Shown: piece after piece, positions 23,624 through 32,088 of the stretch
Numbering within the stretch: position 1 is the stretch's first letter
How the letters are laid out: each line of letters starts with the position of its first letter
From: Syntrophotalea acetylenivorans
GTDB taxonomy: Bacteria; Desulfobacterota; Desulfuromonadia; Desulfuromonadales; Syntrophotaleaceae
DNA: 64,000 nucleotides
NCBI RefSeq assembly: GCF_001887775.1
Contig: NZ_CP015519.1
Location: forward strand, 2,294,001 to 2,358,000
Direction of reading: 5' to 3'
Translations under genes and position numbers: made by a program
The notes under the pieces: generated by a model
Database searches by the model: none
The model's input: only the letters and a program-made list of their open reading frames with translations
What the model was told of the DNA's origin: nothing

Positions 23624-25546
23624 GTGAAATTATCCAGCCGCAGGGTAGCGAAAAAAACGTTGATACCGGGTAAAAGCCCGGCTTCGATTTTGGTATTGCT
23701 GTTAACCCTGCTAGTGTTCTCGATGGCACCCGGGGCCGCCCAAGGGGCGCCGGCACCCGCTGCCGATATTCTGCAGCAAGGTTTGCACTATTATCGCATC
23801 GGCGAGTTGGATCAGGCTCTGGCCCTCTTACTTGACTTCATGGCTGGACAGCCCGACTCAACCCAGGAACCGGAAGCCGCTCTGATTCTGTCTCGTATCT
23901 ATTACCAACGGGGTGACTACGAGCAGACGCTTCATTTCCTTCAGGTTATTCCGCCTGCCCTGCGGGGCAGCGAAAATCGCTTACTCGAAGGCTCGGCCTT
24001 GACCAGGCTCGGTCAGAGTGAAGAGGGGATCGCCCTTCTCAGCAGTCTGGATGAAACGAGTTTATCCCGGAACCAGCAGGCCCAGCGCCTGGCGGCTCTT
24101 GCCAAAGGTCATCTCGACCAGCAGAACTGGTTGCAGGCCCTCTATTTCATCCATGCCTATCTACCCCTTTCTATCGATCAAAAACAAACCGATCATTTGA
24201 TCGAGCTGGCTGGAAACGTGGTCCGTGAACAGCTTAGTTCAGCACAACTTGCTGAAGCTGCCTTCATGTTTTCCCGTTCGCCTGTTGGTCAGGCCGCTGG
24301 CCTGCAGTTAGCTCTAAGCAGCTGGCAGGCCGGCGATACGGTCACGGCTCGCCGGCACGTGGAGGCCGTTCTGCAACAGCCCACCGCCTTTCCCGGACGG
24401 GATGAGGCGGTGCGATTGCGGGATCGTTTGACCGGTGCGCCGATCAAAAGTCGGGTGCTCGGGGTGATTCTGCCCCTGTCGGGGCGTTACGCCGCCTTCG
24501 GCAAGGCTGTGCAGCGTGGTATGGAACTGGCTCTGGAACAGCTCGGGAATACCGAATACCCGATAAAGTTTTTGTTCAAAGACAGCGCCGGAGATCCTGA
24601 GCAGAGCTCACGGGCAGTTTCGGAGCTGGCCAATGCGGAACAGGCTCTAGCCATACTCGGTCCTCTCACCGGCAACGCTGCCGAAGCCGCGGCGCAACGG
24701 GCCCAGCTAGAGCGCTTGCCGCTGCTGACGTTGAGTCAGCGCAATGGCTTGGCTGAAGTGGGTCCCTATGTGTTTCGTACTTCCCTGACGAGCGTCATGC
24801 AAGCTCGTGCCCTGGCGCGCTACTCCATCGAAGAGCGTGGCTTGCGCACCTTTGCGGTAATGGCCCCTGACAGCCGTCTTGGGAAGGAGATGAACAAGCA
24901 TTTTGTGGCTGAGGTTGAGCGGCTTGGTGGAATTATCGTTGCATATCGCAGCTATGCGGCCGACGCTACCGACTTTCGGCGACAGATTCTCCTGCTTAAG
25001 GGCGAAGACCCCGATGCACCCGAACCGCCGCCCCCCCCAGAATCGTCGCCTGAGTTGGAAACAGAGATTCCGGAGTTGCCCTTCGAGGCGCTGTTTATCC
25101 CTGACTATGCCGAACGCATCGGGCTCATCGCACCGCAACTGGCTTATTATGGGATTCGGGACGTCACCCTGCTCGGTATCAACGGCTGGAATGATCCGGA
25201 GTTATTACGTCTGGCAGGTAGCTACGTGGAGGGGGCGGTCTTTACCGATGGCTTTTATCGCTACAGCCCTTACCCCTTTGTTCAGGCTTTCGTCAACAGC
25301 TACTTCGAGCGTTTTGGTTCGGAGCCGACCATACTCGAAGCACAGGGATACGATGTAGCCGGCATATTGCTGGCACATCTAAGTCGTGGTGAACAACTGA
25401 CCCGAGATGATCTGCGAAACGCCCTGAACCGGGTGCAGAACTATCCCGGGGTGGCCGGTGCCACCTCTTTTGATGCTCAGGGGGATGCGCAGAAGGTGTT
25501 GTTTCTGCTGCAGGTGCAGAATGGGAATATTGTGCAGATCAACTGA
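23624..25546 (+). CDS. Periplasmic LpoA-like protein: TPR region plus type 1 binding-protein fold
   Basis: A 640-residue exported protein. I prefer the GTG at 23624, 7 bases after GGGAG; an in-frame ATG at 23606 lacks a ribosome site. A signal peptide (ILVLLLTLLVFSMAPGAAQG) is followed by about 220 helical residues with TPR character, then a periplasmic-binding fold starting SRVLGVILPLSGRYAAFGKA. This order is that of LpoA-type activators of penicillin-binding proteins, but no lipobox is visible, so it is likely soluble. A proline-rich loop (EPPPPPESSPELE) interrupts the binding fold. It lies 32 bp after dnaJ and is ended by a terminator at 25579. Peptidoglycan or small-molecule binding is inferred. 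Confidence 0.8.
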   Translation: MKLSSRRVAKKTLIPGKSPASILVLLLTLLVFSMAPGAAQGAPAPAADILQQGLHYYRIGELDQALALLLDFMAGQPDSTQEPEAALILSRIYYQRGDYEQTLHFLQVIPPALRGSENRLLEGSALTRLGQSEEGIALLSSLDETSLSRNQQAQRLAALAKGHLDQQNWLQALYFIHAYLPLSIDQKQTDHLIELAGNVVREQLSSAQLAEAAFMFSRSPVGQAAGLQLALSSWQAGDTVTARRHVEAVLQQPTAFPGRDEAVRLRDRLTGAPIKSRVLGVILPLSGRYAAFGKAVQRGMELALEQLGNTEYPIKFLFKDSAGDPEQSSRAVSELANAEQALAILGPLTGNAAEAAAQRAQLERLPLLTLSQRNGLAEVGPYVFRTSLTSVMQARALARYSIEERGLRTFAVMAPDSRLGKEMNKHFVAEVERLGGIIVAYRSYAADATDFRRQILLLKGEDPDAPEPPPPPESSPELETEIPELPFEALFIPDYAERIGLIAPQLAYYGIRDVTLLGINGWNDPELLRLAGSYVEGAVFTDGFYRYSPYPFVQAFVNSYFERFGSEPTILEAQGYDVAGILLAHLSRGEQLTRDDLRNALNRVQNYPGVAGATSFDAQGDAQKVLFLLQVQNGNIVQIN

Positions 25547-25578
25547 AGTGTTGATGCTAGACAAACGATAAATTTTTT

Positions 25579-25614
25579 CAGGCCGGCTGCTAGTATGCAG
25601 ACGGCCTGTTTTGT
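25579..25614 (+). terminator. Intrinsic terminator after the LpoA-like gene
   Basis: CAGGCCG plus CTGC pairs with GCAG plus CGGCCTG across one mismatch, with a TAGTAT loop and TTTTGT after the stem. It lies 33 bp past the stop and probably ends the hrcA-dnaJ-LpoA-like transcript. Confidence 0.8.
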
Positions 25615-25637
25615 CTGGTCAGAAACGGAAGATAACA

Positions 25638-25845
25638 CCGCGGGGTCGCGTCCCCGCTCGACGCCTTACTCTCTTTTTACGCGAAAAGAGAGTAAGCAGA
25701 GAAACGCGTCCCGGCTCCTTGCCCTGCGGGTACCCTACGCTACGCAGACGTTTTGCGGGCGGGGAAAAACTCGCTTCGCGCAGACAGTTTCCCCGCCTGT
25801 TTCGCAAAAGCGTCCACTTCGCTCCGGTAGCGTCACAGGGGGGGA
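25638..25845 (+). repeat. Dispersed repeat, module A, copy 1
   Basis: About 208 bp running from CGGGGTCGCGTCCCCGCTCG through TTACTCTCTTTTTACGCG, CGGCTCCTTGCCCTGCGGG, GACGTTTTGCGGGCGGGG and CTTCGCTCCGGTAGCGTCAC to a G-run. The same ordered blocks recur at 27461, 41832 (inverted), 43661 and 49762, and in diverged form at 36814 and 50290. It contains inverted repeats (TTACTCTCTTTT/AAAAGAGAGTAA). Open frames across it are by-products. Confidence 0.9.
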
Positions 25846-25892
25846 TAGGTCAAAGTTGTTAAGAATCAGTTTGAAGCTTTTCACTTTTTTGA

Positions 25893-26026
25893 TTTCATCC
25901 CCTGAGAGTGCCGCCGAACGGAGGGATTTTAATCCGGAATAGAAAGACGTCTGAGCGTAGCGAATCTCGTCTTTCCCGGATTAAAACTCTCGGAGAGAGG
26001 GAACCCCGTAGGGGCAAACGGTGGGG
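25893..26026 (+). repeat. Dispersed repeat, module B, left of the insertion element
   Basis: A block starting TTTCATCCCCTGAGAGTGCC and ending GGGGCAAACGGTGGGG. It has a long inverted repeat, GATTTTAATCCGG against CCGGATTAAAACT, about 60 bp apart. A near-identical block lies at 50026-50158. Here it is cut at its right end by the IS481-family element. Confidence 0.85.
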
Positions 26027-26027
26027 T

Positions 26028-27338
26028 GTACGAGTCAAGGACATAGGTAACACAAAAGTTCGCATACATAGGTTACACATTAAGCTTCAAGTAGTCGTTG
26101 TGGGCTTTCTTGATATCCCGCATATCGAAGCTGCCTAATCTCAATGGTCCAAAATGAACGTCCCAGATGCCATCAGCGGTTTCTTCGACACCGACCTTTT
26201 CGCTCTTGAGAAGGCCGGCGACGTAAACACGATGCCCTTGATGATGAATGATGCCGCTGTGATGAACTAAGGCAATTCGAAAGTAGCCAGGATACTCTAT
26301 CTCCGGTAGCTTTTCAGGCATGCTGCGTGTTGAGGGACTGTACTTCGATGCCGGTGTTGTTTGTCCAAGGCTTTCATGAGGGCGTTCGTTATTGTACTGC
26401 TGGCGAAATGCATCAAACGCCTGCTGTTGAAGCTGGGCTGTTGGCGCCGGAGGAATGGCCGTAGCGTTCTTAAGTGTTCTGTGCATCCGTTCATGCCGCC
26501 CATTTTGTTGAGGCTTTCCCGGTTCAATTCGTTCTGGCACGATGCCCAGGCGAATCCACCATTTGGATAGCTGGGACAGTCCACCGGGCGAGTTAGAGGC
26601 AAAGGGTACGCCATTATCGGTACGAATGCGCCATGGCAACCCATACTCCCGGAAAAGGGATTCAAAAGCGTCTCTGGTTGGTTCTAGCCGCGGCCCTGGA
26701 AAATTTATGCATTCTAAAAGGTAACGGCATTGATGATCCATTACGGTGAGTGGATAACACCAAGTGCCATCTCTAGTCTTGAATTGCCCTTTGAAGTCCG
26801 CCGACCAGACATCGTTCGGGTGATGCACTGGAGAAAAGGGCTGCTGACCGACAGGAACCGGTTTGCGCCGTCTTTGAGGACGAATCAATCCTTCCTCCGC
26901 CAGGACCTTGTAGATGGTCGTCTTGGAAGGGATGTCCCATTCTGGGTGGTTCTGCCTCAGTAGCACTTGAATCTTTTTCGGCCCCGGCGGATCCCGCTGG
27001 CTTGAACGGAGGCCAATGATCGCTTTGCGTACGGTAAAGGGTGTCTTCAGGGGGTGTTGATGGGGCTTCCGAGGTTGGTCTTGCAACCCCTCGAAACCTA
27101 GTTCCCTGTAGCGAGCCACCCACTTGTAGCCGGTCTTTCGGCTAATACCGTAACGGTGACAAAGGCCTTTGAAGGTGTCCATCGCTCGAAGGTGGTCGGC
27201 AATAAACAGCAGCTTCTGGTCCATAGGTTTCACCTCTTTCCAGGGCATGGGCACCTCCTTGTAGAAAGTGCCTATAGGATACAAAAAGTGTTACCCATGT
27301 ACCTGAACTAAAGTGTTACCTATGTTTATGAACCGTAC
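26028..27338. mobile_element. IS481-family insertion sequence
   Basis: About 1.31 kb with imperfect terminal inverted repeats of roughly 53 bp. Both ends start GTACG and carry ACATAGGTAACAC at the same offset (26041-26053, and inverted at 27313-27325). The single transposase gene fills it. The ends were placed by comparing with the uninterrupted repeat near 50.15 kb, where GGTGGGGCGACC is continuous; here the halves are separated by the element, possibly with a GG duplication. It looks intact. Confidence 0.85.
26073..27248 (-). CDS. IS481-family transposase
   Basis: A 391-residue transposase. I start at the ATG at 27248 (MPWKEVKPMDQKLLFIADHL), which follows AAGGAGGT; the upstream in-frame codon lacks one. 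An N-terminal helix-turn-helix (GISRKTGYKWVARYRELG) is followed by an integrase core with all three acidic residues: Asp in VWSADFKGQF, Asp in RTDNGVPF and Glu in PQQNGRHERMHRTL. The stop lies inside the left terminal repeat. No frameshift or premature stop is seen, so it may be active. Confidence 0.95.
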   Translation of the reverse strand: MPWKEVKPMDQKLLFIADHLRAMDTFKGLCHRYGISRKTGYKWVARYRELGFEGLQDQPRKPHQHPLKTPFTVRKAIIGLRSSQRDPPGPKKIQVLLRQNHPEWDIPSKTTIYKVLAEEGLIRPQRRRKPVPVGQQPFSPVHHPNDVWSADFKGQFKTRDGTWCYPLTVMDHQCRYLLECINFPGPRLEPTRDAFESLFREYGLPWRIRTDNGVPFASNSPGGLSQLSKWWIRLGIVPERIEPGKPQQNGRHERMHRTLKNATAIPPAPTAQLQQQAFDAFRQQYNNERPHESLGQTTPASKYSPSTRSMPEKLPEIEYPGYFRIALVHHSGIIHHQGHRVYVAGLLKSEKVGVEETADGIWDVHFGPLRLGSFDMRDIKKAHNDYLKLNV

Positions 27339-27340
27339 CC

Positions 27341-27415
27341 GGCGACCTTCTTTTGCTTACTTTTCTTGGTCGTCAAGAAAAGTAAGACGCCTGGCCGGGC
27401 GGAACCGGCCGACCT
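27341..27415 (+). repeat. Dispersed repeat, module C, right of the insertion element
   Basis: GGCGACCTTCTTTTGCTTAC, then a perfect hairpin TTACTTTTCTTG-GTCGT-CAAGAAAAGTAA, then CGCCTGGCCGGGCGG and CCGGCCGACC. The same block lies at 50159-50232, where it directly follows module B. Confidence 0.85.
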
Positions 27416-27460
27416 TTGGTTTGGGTCTTTATTTGCAAACGCTACAGGACAAGATTCAAG

Positions 27461-27672
27461 AACGCGGGGTTGCGCCCCCGCGCGACGCCTTACTCTTTTT
27501 ACGCGCCAAAAAAGAATAAGCAGAAAAAGGCGCCCCGGCTCCTTGCCCTACGGGTTCCCTACGCTACGCAGACGTTTTGCGGGCGGGGAAAAACTCGCTT
27601 CGCTCAGACAGTTTCCCCGCCTGTTTCGCAAAAGCGTCCACTTCGCTCCGGCTGCGTCACAGGGGGAGGGTG
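27461..27672 (+). repeat. Dispersed repeat, module A, copy 2
   Basis: About 212 bp, same blocks as copy 1 (GCGGGGTTGCGCCCCCGCGC, TTACTCTTTTTACGCGCC, GACGTTTTGCGGGCGGGG, CTTCGCTCCGGCTGCGTCAC). With modules A, B and C to the left it makes the composite A-B-C-A. The remaining 60 bp up to the aldo/keto reductase stop holds only an A/T-rich stretch with TCACCGATCACTGATCACG. Confidence 0.9.
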
Positions 27673-27735
27673 GATCAGGTTTTACCGATTACTCATCACC
27701 GATCACTGATCACGTCTTACGGATTCCCGTAAAGA

Positions 27736-28887
27736 TCAATCCTCCGGCTTTTCGCTCAACACCCGATGAGCTTCCTCCAGCATGTCCATAATCTGTATAT
27801 GCTGTGGGCAGGCCGCTTCGCACTGACCGCAGCGGGTGCAGTTGCTGGCCAGATCAGAGGCGTTCATGGTGATGGTGTAGATACGGTGCGGGAAACGCTG
27901 GTCACCATAGATAAAGCAGTCGTTGTAAATGGAGAAAATGCGGGGAATGTTGACCCCTGCCGGGCAGGGCAGGCAATAACCGCAGGCGGTGCAGGGTACT
28001 TTGATACGGTGTCGCAATTGATCCCGTACCTCATTGGTCAGGGCTTTCTCTTCGTTACTCAAGGAATCCGGTTGTACCGTGCCGGCCAGGTGACAGTTTT
28101 CCTCCAGTTGTGACAAGTCGTTCATGCCGCTCAGCAGGCAGGTGACCTCCGGGCGATCCCACACCCAACGCAGCGCCCATTCGGCCGGACTGCGCTGAAC
28201 CGCGGCCCGGTCCCACAATCGCTGGATTTCAGGCGGTGCCGGACGGGCCAGGTGTCCGCCCCGCAGCGGCTCCATGACGATCACCCCCAGGCCCTTCGCC
28301 GCCGCATATTCCAGACCGACCCGACCGGCCTGAATCTCCTCGTCCATATAGTTGTACTGAATCTGGCAGAAGCTCCAGTCGTACGCATCGACGATGGTTT
28401 TGAACAGCGGCAGCTCGTCGTGAAAAGAGAATCCGGCACAGCCGATACGGCCGTCGGCAATGGCCCGGTCGAGAAAATCAAGGACTCCCAGGTCGTAAAG
28501 TTTAGTCCACCAGTCGGACTTGAGGGCGTGCAGTAGATAGCAGTCGATATGGTCGGTACGCAGCCGCTGCAATTGCTCGTTAAGATAGCGGTCAAAGTCC
28601 TTGGGGCTTTCGATGGCCCAGGACGGCAACTTGCTGGCCAGCTGCACACGGTTGCGTAGGCCGTTACGCTCCAGAGCTCGACCCAGGAAGGTTTCGCTGT
28701 GGCCCTGATGATAGGGGTAGGCGGTATCGAAATAGTTGATGCCACGATCGATGGCTCGGTACAGCAGCTCACTGGCTCGGGCTTCGTCGATACGGCTTTC
28801 GTTGCCATCAATGACCGGTAGGCGCATACAGCCCATACCGAGAATCGAGACGCTGTGGTCGAAATGGCCGAGCCGGCGATATTGCAT
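27736..28887 (-). CDS. Aldo/keto reductase with C-terminal ferredoxin-like domain
   Basis: A 383-residue protein. Residues 1-275 are an aldo/keto reductase barrel (QYRRLGHFDHSVSILGMGCM, the catalytic-site NYFDTAYPYHQGHSE, LASKLPSW and DCYLLHAL). Residues of about 290-370 add Cys-rich motifs CTACGYCLPCPAGVN and CTRCGQCEAACP, suited to 4Fe-4S clusters. This fusion is common in anaerobes; the substrate is unknown, and electrons may come from ferredoxin-like partners rather than NADPH. GGAG lies 7 bases before the ATG. Confidence 0.92.
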   Translation of the reverse strand: MQYRRLGHFDHSVSILGMGCMRLPVIDGNESRIDEARASELLYRAIDRGINYFDTAYPYHQGHSETFLGRALERNGLRNRVQLASKLPSWAIESPKDFDRYLNEQLQRLRTDHIDCYLLHALKSDWWTKLYDLGVLDFLDRAIADGRIGCAGFSFHDELPLFKTIVDAYDWSFCQIQYNYMDEEIQAGRVGLEYAAAKGLGVIVMEPLRGGHLARPAPPEIQRLWDRAAVQRSPAEWALRWVWDRPEVTCLLSGMNDLSQLEENCHLAGTVQPDSLSNEEKALTNEVRDQLRHRIKVPCTACGYCLPCPAGVNIPRIFSIYNDCFIYGDQRFPHRIYTITMNASDLASNCTRCGQCEAACPQHIQIMDMLEEAHRVLSEKPED

Positions 28888-28908
28888 GAAACTCTCCTTA
28901 TGCCGTGA

Positions 28909-29531
28909 TCAGAGAAAATCCCTGGTCATCAGTTCTTCGATTTTATCCGCGCAAACAGGTCGGCTGAAAAAGTATCCTTGCCCTATTTCGCTGCCTTTTT
29001 GCTGTAAAAAGTCAATTGCTGCCCCGATTCGATGCCCTCGGCAACGACTTGGAGATCTAGGCTGCGGGCAAGGGCCAATACCGATGAAACTTAATGCCTT
29101 GCCAGATCTCTTTCCCGTCGTATTTTCTGCTCGGTCTTCTCGGCCATGGTCCGCAAGTGGGCCTTGCGCTGATTAATGTGCTGCTGAGTGTCGGCGGGAC
29201 AAATCTGCTCGATAACCGGACTCACATTGCCTCGATCATCGTGTATGGGCAAACAGCGGGCTTGCAGGTTTCCTAAATGTGGATGGTTCTTGTGGCGATT
29301 CAGAGTCTGACCTCTGACGAAGACCTCCTTGACATGACAGTTGTCGCAGCAACGATCCTGGTCGGGATAGAAGAGCTCGAAACAACGAGGCGAGTCTTTA
29401 GATCTCAACGGAGTGGCCCCTTCGTCAAGAAGAGGCATGTTGTAGTAAGGGACGCGCTGATGACGGTCGGTTACTGCGATGAGGCCGGTGCTGTCGGAAA
29501 AAAACTTTTCTAAAAACTCGTAAGACAACAT
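28909..29531 (-). pseudogene. Remnant of a PAS...EAL signalling protein
   Basis: The reverse strand from ATG 29531 encodes 146 residues of a PAS-like sensor with a CCDNCHVKE cysteine cluster, ending at a stop at 29091-29093. In the same frame directly after that stop is the C-terminal end of an EAL phosphodiesterase (LALARSLDLQVVAEGIES). It then needs a single frameshift near 29010 to read FLQQKGSEIGQGYFFSRPV and IEELMTRDFL before a final stop at 28909. The expected GGDEF and most of the EAL domain are missing. An internal deletion plus later mutations explain this. The PAS part could still be translated as a short protein. Confidence 0.75.
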
Positions 29532-29746
29532 TGGCAGGTCGGCAGTAGGCGGTCGATGGTGGCGTTACTTAAATACTCTGAGCAAGGATTTGCAGTCATC
29601 CAGCAACACTAAGCCCTGAGAGCGCGGGAGTCAACCCGCGAGATGCCTCTTGCAAAGTTGGTTGACGACCGCACTAGAGGTGATAAGCATGTAAAGAGAG
29701 TTTCTGTTTCCATGTTAACGGAATCTGTTGCCAAAAGGAGCAGCTT

Positions 29747-30196
29747 ATGCGCGTAGGAGAGGTCTGTAATCGAGAAGTGGTGGTTATCGGCAGAGAAGCT
29801 ACCCTGCTGGAGGCAGCCAAATTGATGCGCAGCCAGCATGTCGGCAATGTGGTTGTGGTTGAGGAACAGGATGGAAACCCCATCCCCGTCGGCATCCTTA
29901 CTGATCGCGATATGGTTATTGCGCTGATTGCCGAGGGAGTTCCACTGAATGCTGTCTCCGTTGGTGATGTCATGAGTTTTGAGCTGATTATTGCCCGGGA
30001 AAGCGATAGTCTATTCGCAACCGTGGAGCACATGCGCGATCGAGGTATTCGCCGTTTGCCGGTGGTGGCTGAAAACGGAAGCCTGGTGGGTATTCTCGCG
30101 GTGGACGATGTGCTTGACTTGCTCGCCGAACAGCTCACCGCCCTGGTCAAGCTGGTCGCTTGCGAGCGCCGCCATGAGGAGCAGCGGCGCGCCTGA
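29747..30196 (+). CDS. Two-CBS-domain protein
   Basis: A 149-residue cytoplasmic protein made of a CBS pair. CBS1 spans about 5-60 (VGNVVVVEEQDGNPIPVGIL, TDRDM) and CBS2 about 72-128 (RGIRRLPVVAENGSLVGILA, VDDVLD). CBS pairs bind adenosyl nucleotides and sense energy state; no effector domain is attached. AAAGGAG precedes the ATG. Its last 50 bp overlap the end of the convergent patatin gene. Confidence 0.92.
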   Translation: MRVGEVCNREVVVIGREATLLEAAKLMRSQHVGNVVVVEEQDGNPIPVGILTDRDMVIALIAEGVPLNAVSVGDVMSFELIIARESDSLFATVEHMRDRGIRRLPVVAENGSLVGILAVDDVLDLLAEQLTALVKLVACERRHEEQRRA

Positions 30197-31076
30197 GGCG
30201 CAGTTTTCGTCGAATCAATTTCCGCAGAGTGGGCAGATGTTCGTAGACTTCGTTGCGACCGCTAGCCACCGCCTCGTCAAATTGGGAGAAGTCGGCCCAA
30301 TGATTGCTGCCCGCTTCCGGAGTGAGCAGGCAGTCGGCCTCGTGGCAGAGTTTGTTTGTCAGAGTCCAGCGGGTTACCGCTTCGGCCCGGGCAGCCACGT
30401 CCAGAGCAGTGTCCGGCTGGACAAATGGGTCGAGGTCGCTGTAGACATCCACGCCAATGACTACCTCAGCGCCCAAATATCGCGCTGCCGCCACAGGTAC
30501 AGCGTTGATCCAGCCACCGTCGATCAGAAACCGGTCGCCTAATTCAACGGGCGGCAACAGTCCGGGAATGGCGCAGCTGGCGGTTACAGCCTGCCTCAGG
30601 CTACCCTCTCTAAAAATAAACTCTTCGCCCCGTACCAGGTCGAGGGCGGTGGTACAGAAGGGAAGGCGGGTTTCAACCAGATCGATATCGTCGATGAGCA
30701 GGGCGAAGTTCTGGCGGGTCGTTTCCTTATGAATGAAGGAGTTGCGAGTCATAATCAGGGTGTAGAACACACTCTTTCTGGCAAATTGCGATAACCAATC
30801 GAAAAACCCCTCCTTTTCATGATTGTTTCCAATCAGGTAGTCAAAGCGCGAATCCTTGAATGCTTCGCTTTGCAGGTAGTTGGTGAACCGACCTTTCACC
30901 GCAGCAGCGTTGGGCTCGGTAGCGTACATGGCACCAACTATGGCGCCCATGCTGGTGCCGGCGATCACATCGATGGGCAGACCACATTCCTCAAAGGCCT
31001 CCAGCACACCGATATGGGACAGGCCGCGAGCGGCACCGCCTCCCAGGGCCAATCCAATTTTAGGTCGTGAAAACAT
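30147..31076 (-). CDS. Patatin-like phospholipase (RssA-type)
   Basis: A 309-residue hydrolase. It has the oxyanion glycine motif GGGAARG (12-18), the nucleophile elbow GTSMG with Ser42, and the dyad aspartate in LIDGGW. Length and motifs match the RssA/YlbK group, whose substrates are mostly unknown. The C-terminus is very basic (KLIRRKLRLRRAAAPHGG) and is encoded by the segment overlapping the CBS gene on the other strand; the extension may be recent. Confidence 0.92.
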   Translation of the reverse strand: MFSRPKIGLALGGGAARGLSHIGVLEAFEECGLPIDVIAGTSMGAIVGAMYATEPNAAAVKGRFTNYLQSEAFKDSRFDYLIGNNHEKEGFFDWLSQFARKSVFYTLIMTRNSFIHKETTRQNFALLIDDIDLVETRLPFCTTALDLVRGEEFIFREGSLRQAVTASCAIPGLLPPVELGDRFLIDGGWINAVPVAAARYLGAEVVIGVDVYSDLDPFVQPDTALDVAARAEAVTRWTLTNKLCHEADCLLTPEAGSNHWADFSQFDEAVASGRNEVYEHLPTLRKLIRRKLRLRRAAAPHGGARKRPA

Positions 31077-31224
31077 CCGTTTTATTCCTCTTTGTCGATT
31101 ACGCTAAAAAGCTTTTCAATGGACTCGGTCCTTTGCCTATAATTATATATCGGCGTGAAATATTTTAAATTGGTATTTTCTATAGCCCGTGTTAGGTTTG
31201 GCTAATCTTTTTCTGGGAGGTGGT

Positions 31225-31908
31225 ATGTATCGCATCAAAGATTGGCCGGAGGATGAGAGGCCACGGGAAAAATTGCTGCAACGGGGCGCTCAGATTCTCA
31301 GTGCAGCGGAGTTGCTGGCCCTGGTACTGCGCACCGGCGATGCAACATCAAAAATGAGTGCTCTGGACCATGCTCGAATGCTTCTCGAGCGGTTCGGTTC
31401 CTTGCAGCAGCTGGCAAGTGCTTCATTGGCCGAACTGCAAACAGTCAAAGGGATCGGACCTGCTAAAGCGGCGGAACTGCAGGCTGTGTTCGAAATAGCT
31501 CGCCGCTTTCAGGAGCAGCCGTTGCGTGCCGGCAGTCGCTACAGCCATCCGCAGGAGGTCTATCAACACTTTTGTGGTCGCCTGGCCGATCGCAAGCGGG
31601 AACTGTTCATCGTATTGCTACTCGATAGTAAAAACCGGTTGTTGCGGGAGGTTCAGATCTCCCAAGGCAGCCTGACGGCGAGTATTGTCCATCCCCGGGA
31701 AGTCTTTTCTGCAGTGGTACGGGAATCGGCTGCTGCCTTGCTGTTGGTGCATAATCATCCCTCCGGCGATCCAACCCCGAGTCGCGAGGATCGGGAGATT
31801 ACAACCCGCCTCAAGGAAGCCGGCGACCTGATGGGGGTGAGGGTCCTCGATCATATTATCATCGGGGCTGAGGGTTATGTCAGCTTTGCCGACCGGGGTC
31901 TGCTGTAG
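31225..31908 (+). CDS. radC: RadC/MPN-domain protein
   Basis: A 227-residue protein starting at the ATG at 31225 after GGGAGG. It has an N-terminal helix-hairpin-helix (LQTVKGIGPAKAAELQAVFE) and a C-terminal JAMM/MPN domain with VHNHPSGDPTPSREDRE, which provides the zinc ligands. The family was linked to DNA repair, but the role remains unclear. A terminator follows at 31972. Confidence 0.93.
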   Translation: MYRIKDWPEDERPREKLLQRGAQILSAAELLALVLRTGDATSKMSALDHARMLLERFGSLQQLASASLAELQTVKGIGPAKAAELQAVFEIARRFQEQPLRAGSRYSHPQEVYQHFCGRLADRKRELFIVLLLDSKNRLLREVQISQGSLTASIVHPREVFSAVVRESAAALLLVHNHPSGDPTPSREDREITTRLKEAGDLMGVRVLDHIIIGAEGYVSFADRGLL

Positions 31909-31971
31909 TCGCGTTGTAGCGGTTGCTCCGCAAGGCCGGAGCGTGATAGAGTTACAGGACGTTGCATGATA

Positions 31972-32005
31972 GAGACCGGGTGGGAAGCCCGGTCTCTTTC
32001 TCTTT
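31972..32005 (+). terminator. Intrinsic terminator after radC
   Basis: GAGACCGGG pairs with CCCGGTCTC around a 7-base loop, followed by TTTCTCTTTT. Confidence 0.9.
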
Positions 32006-32088
32006 TCGGTCAATTTATCTAACCAGAGATCTCAGGTTACAGTCTTTCCGCTTCGGCGGCGTCACAGAGGATAGAAAGAGCAATCAGC

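Noticed and set aside
25638-27672. CRISPR-like array
   Set aside because: The repeats are long, dispersed and in both orientations; there are no regular spacers and no cas genes.
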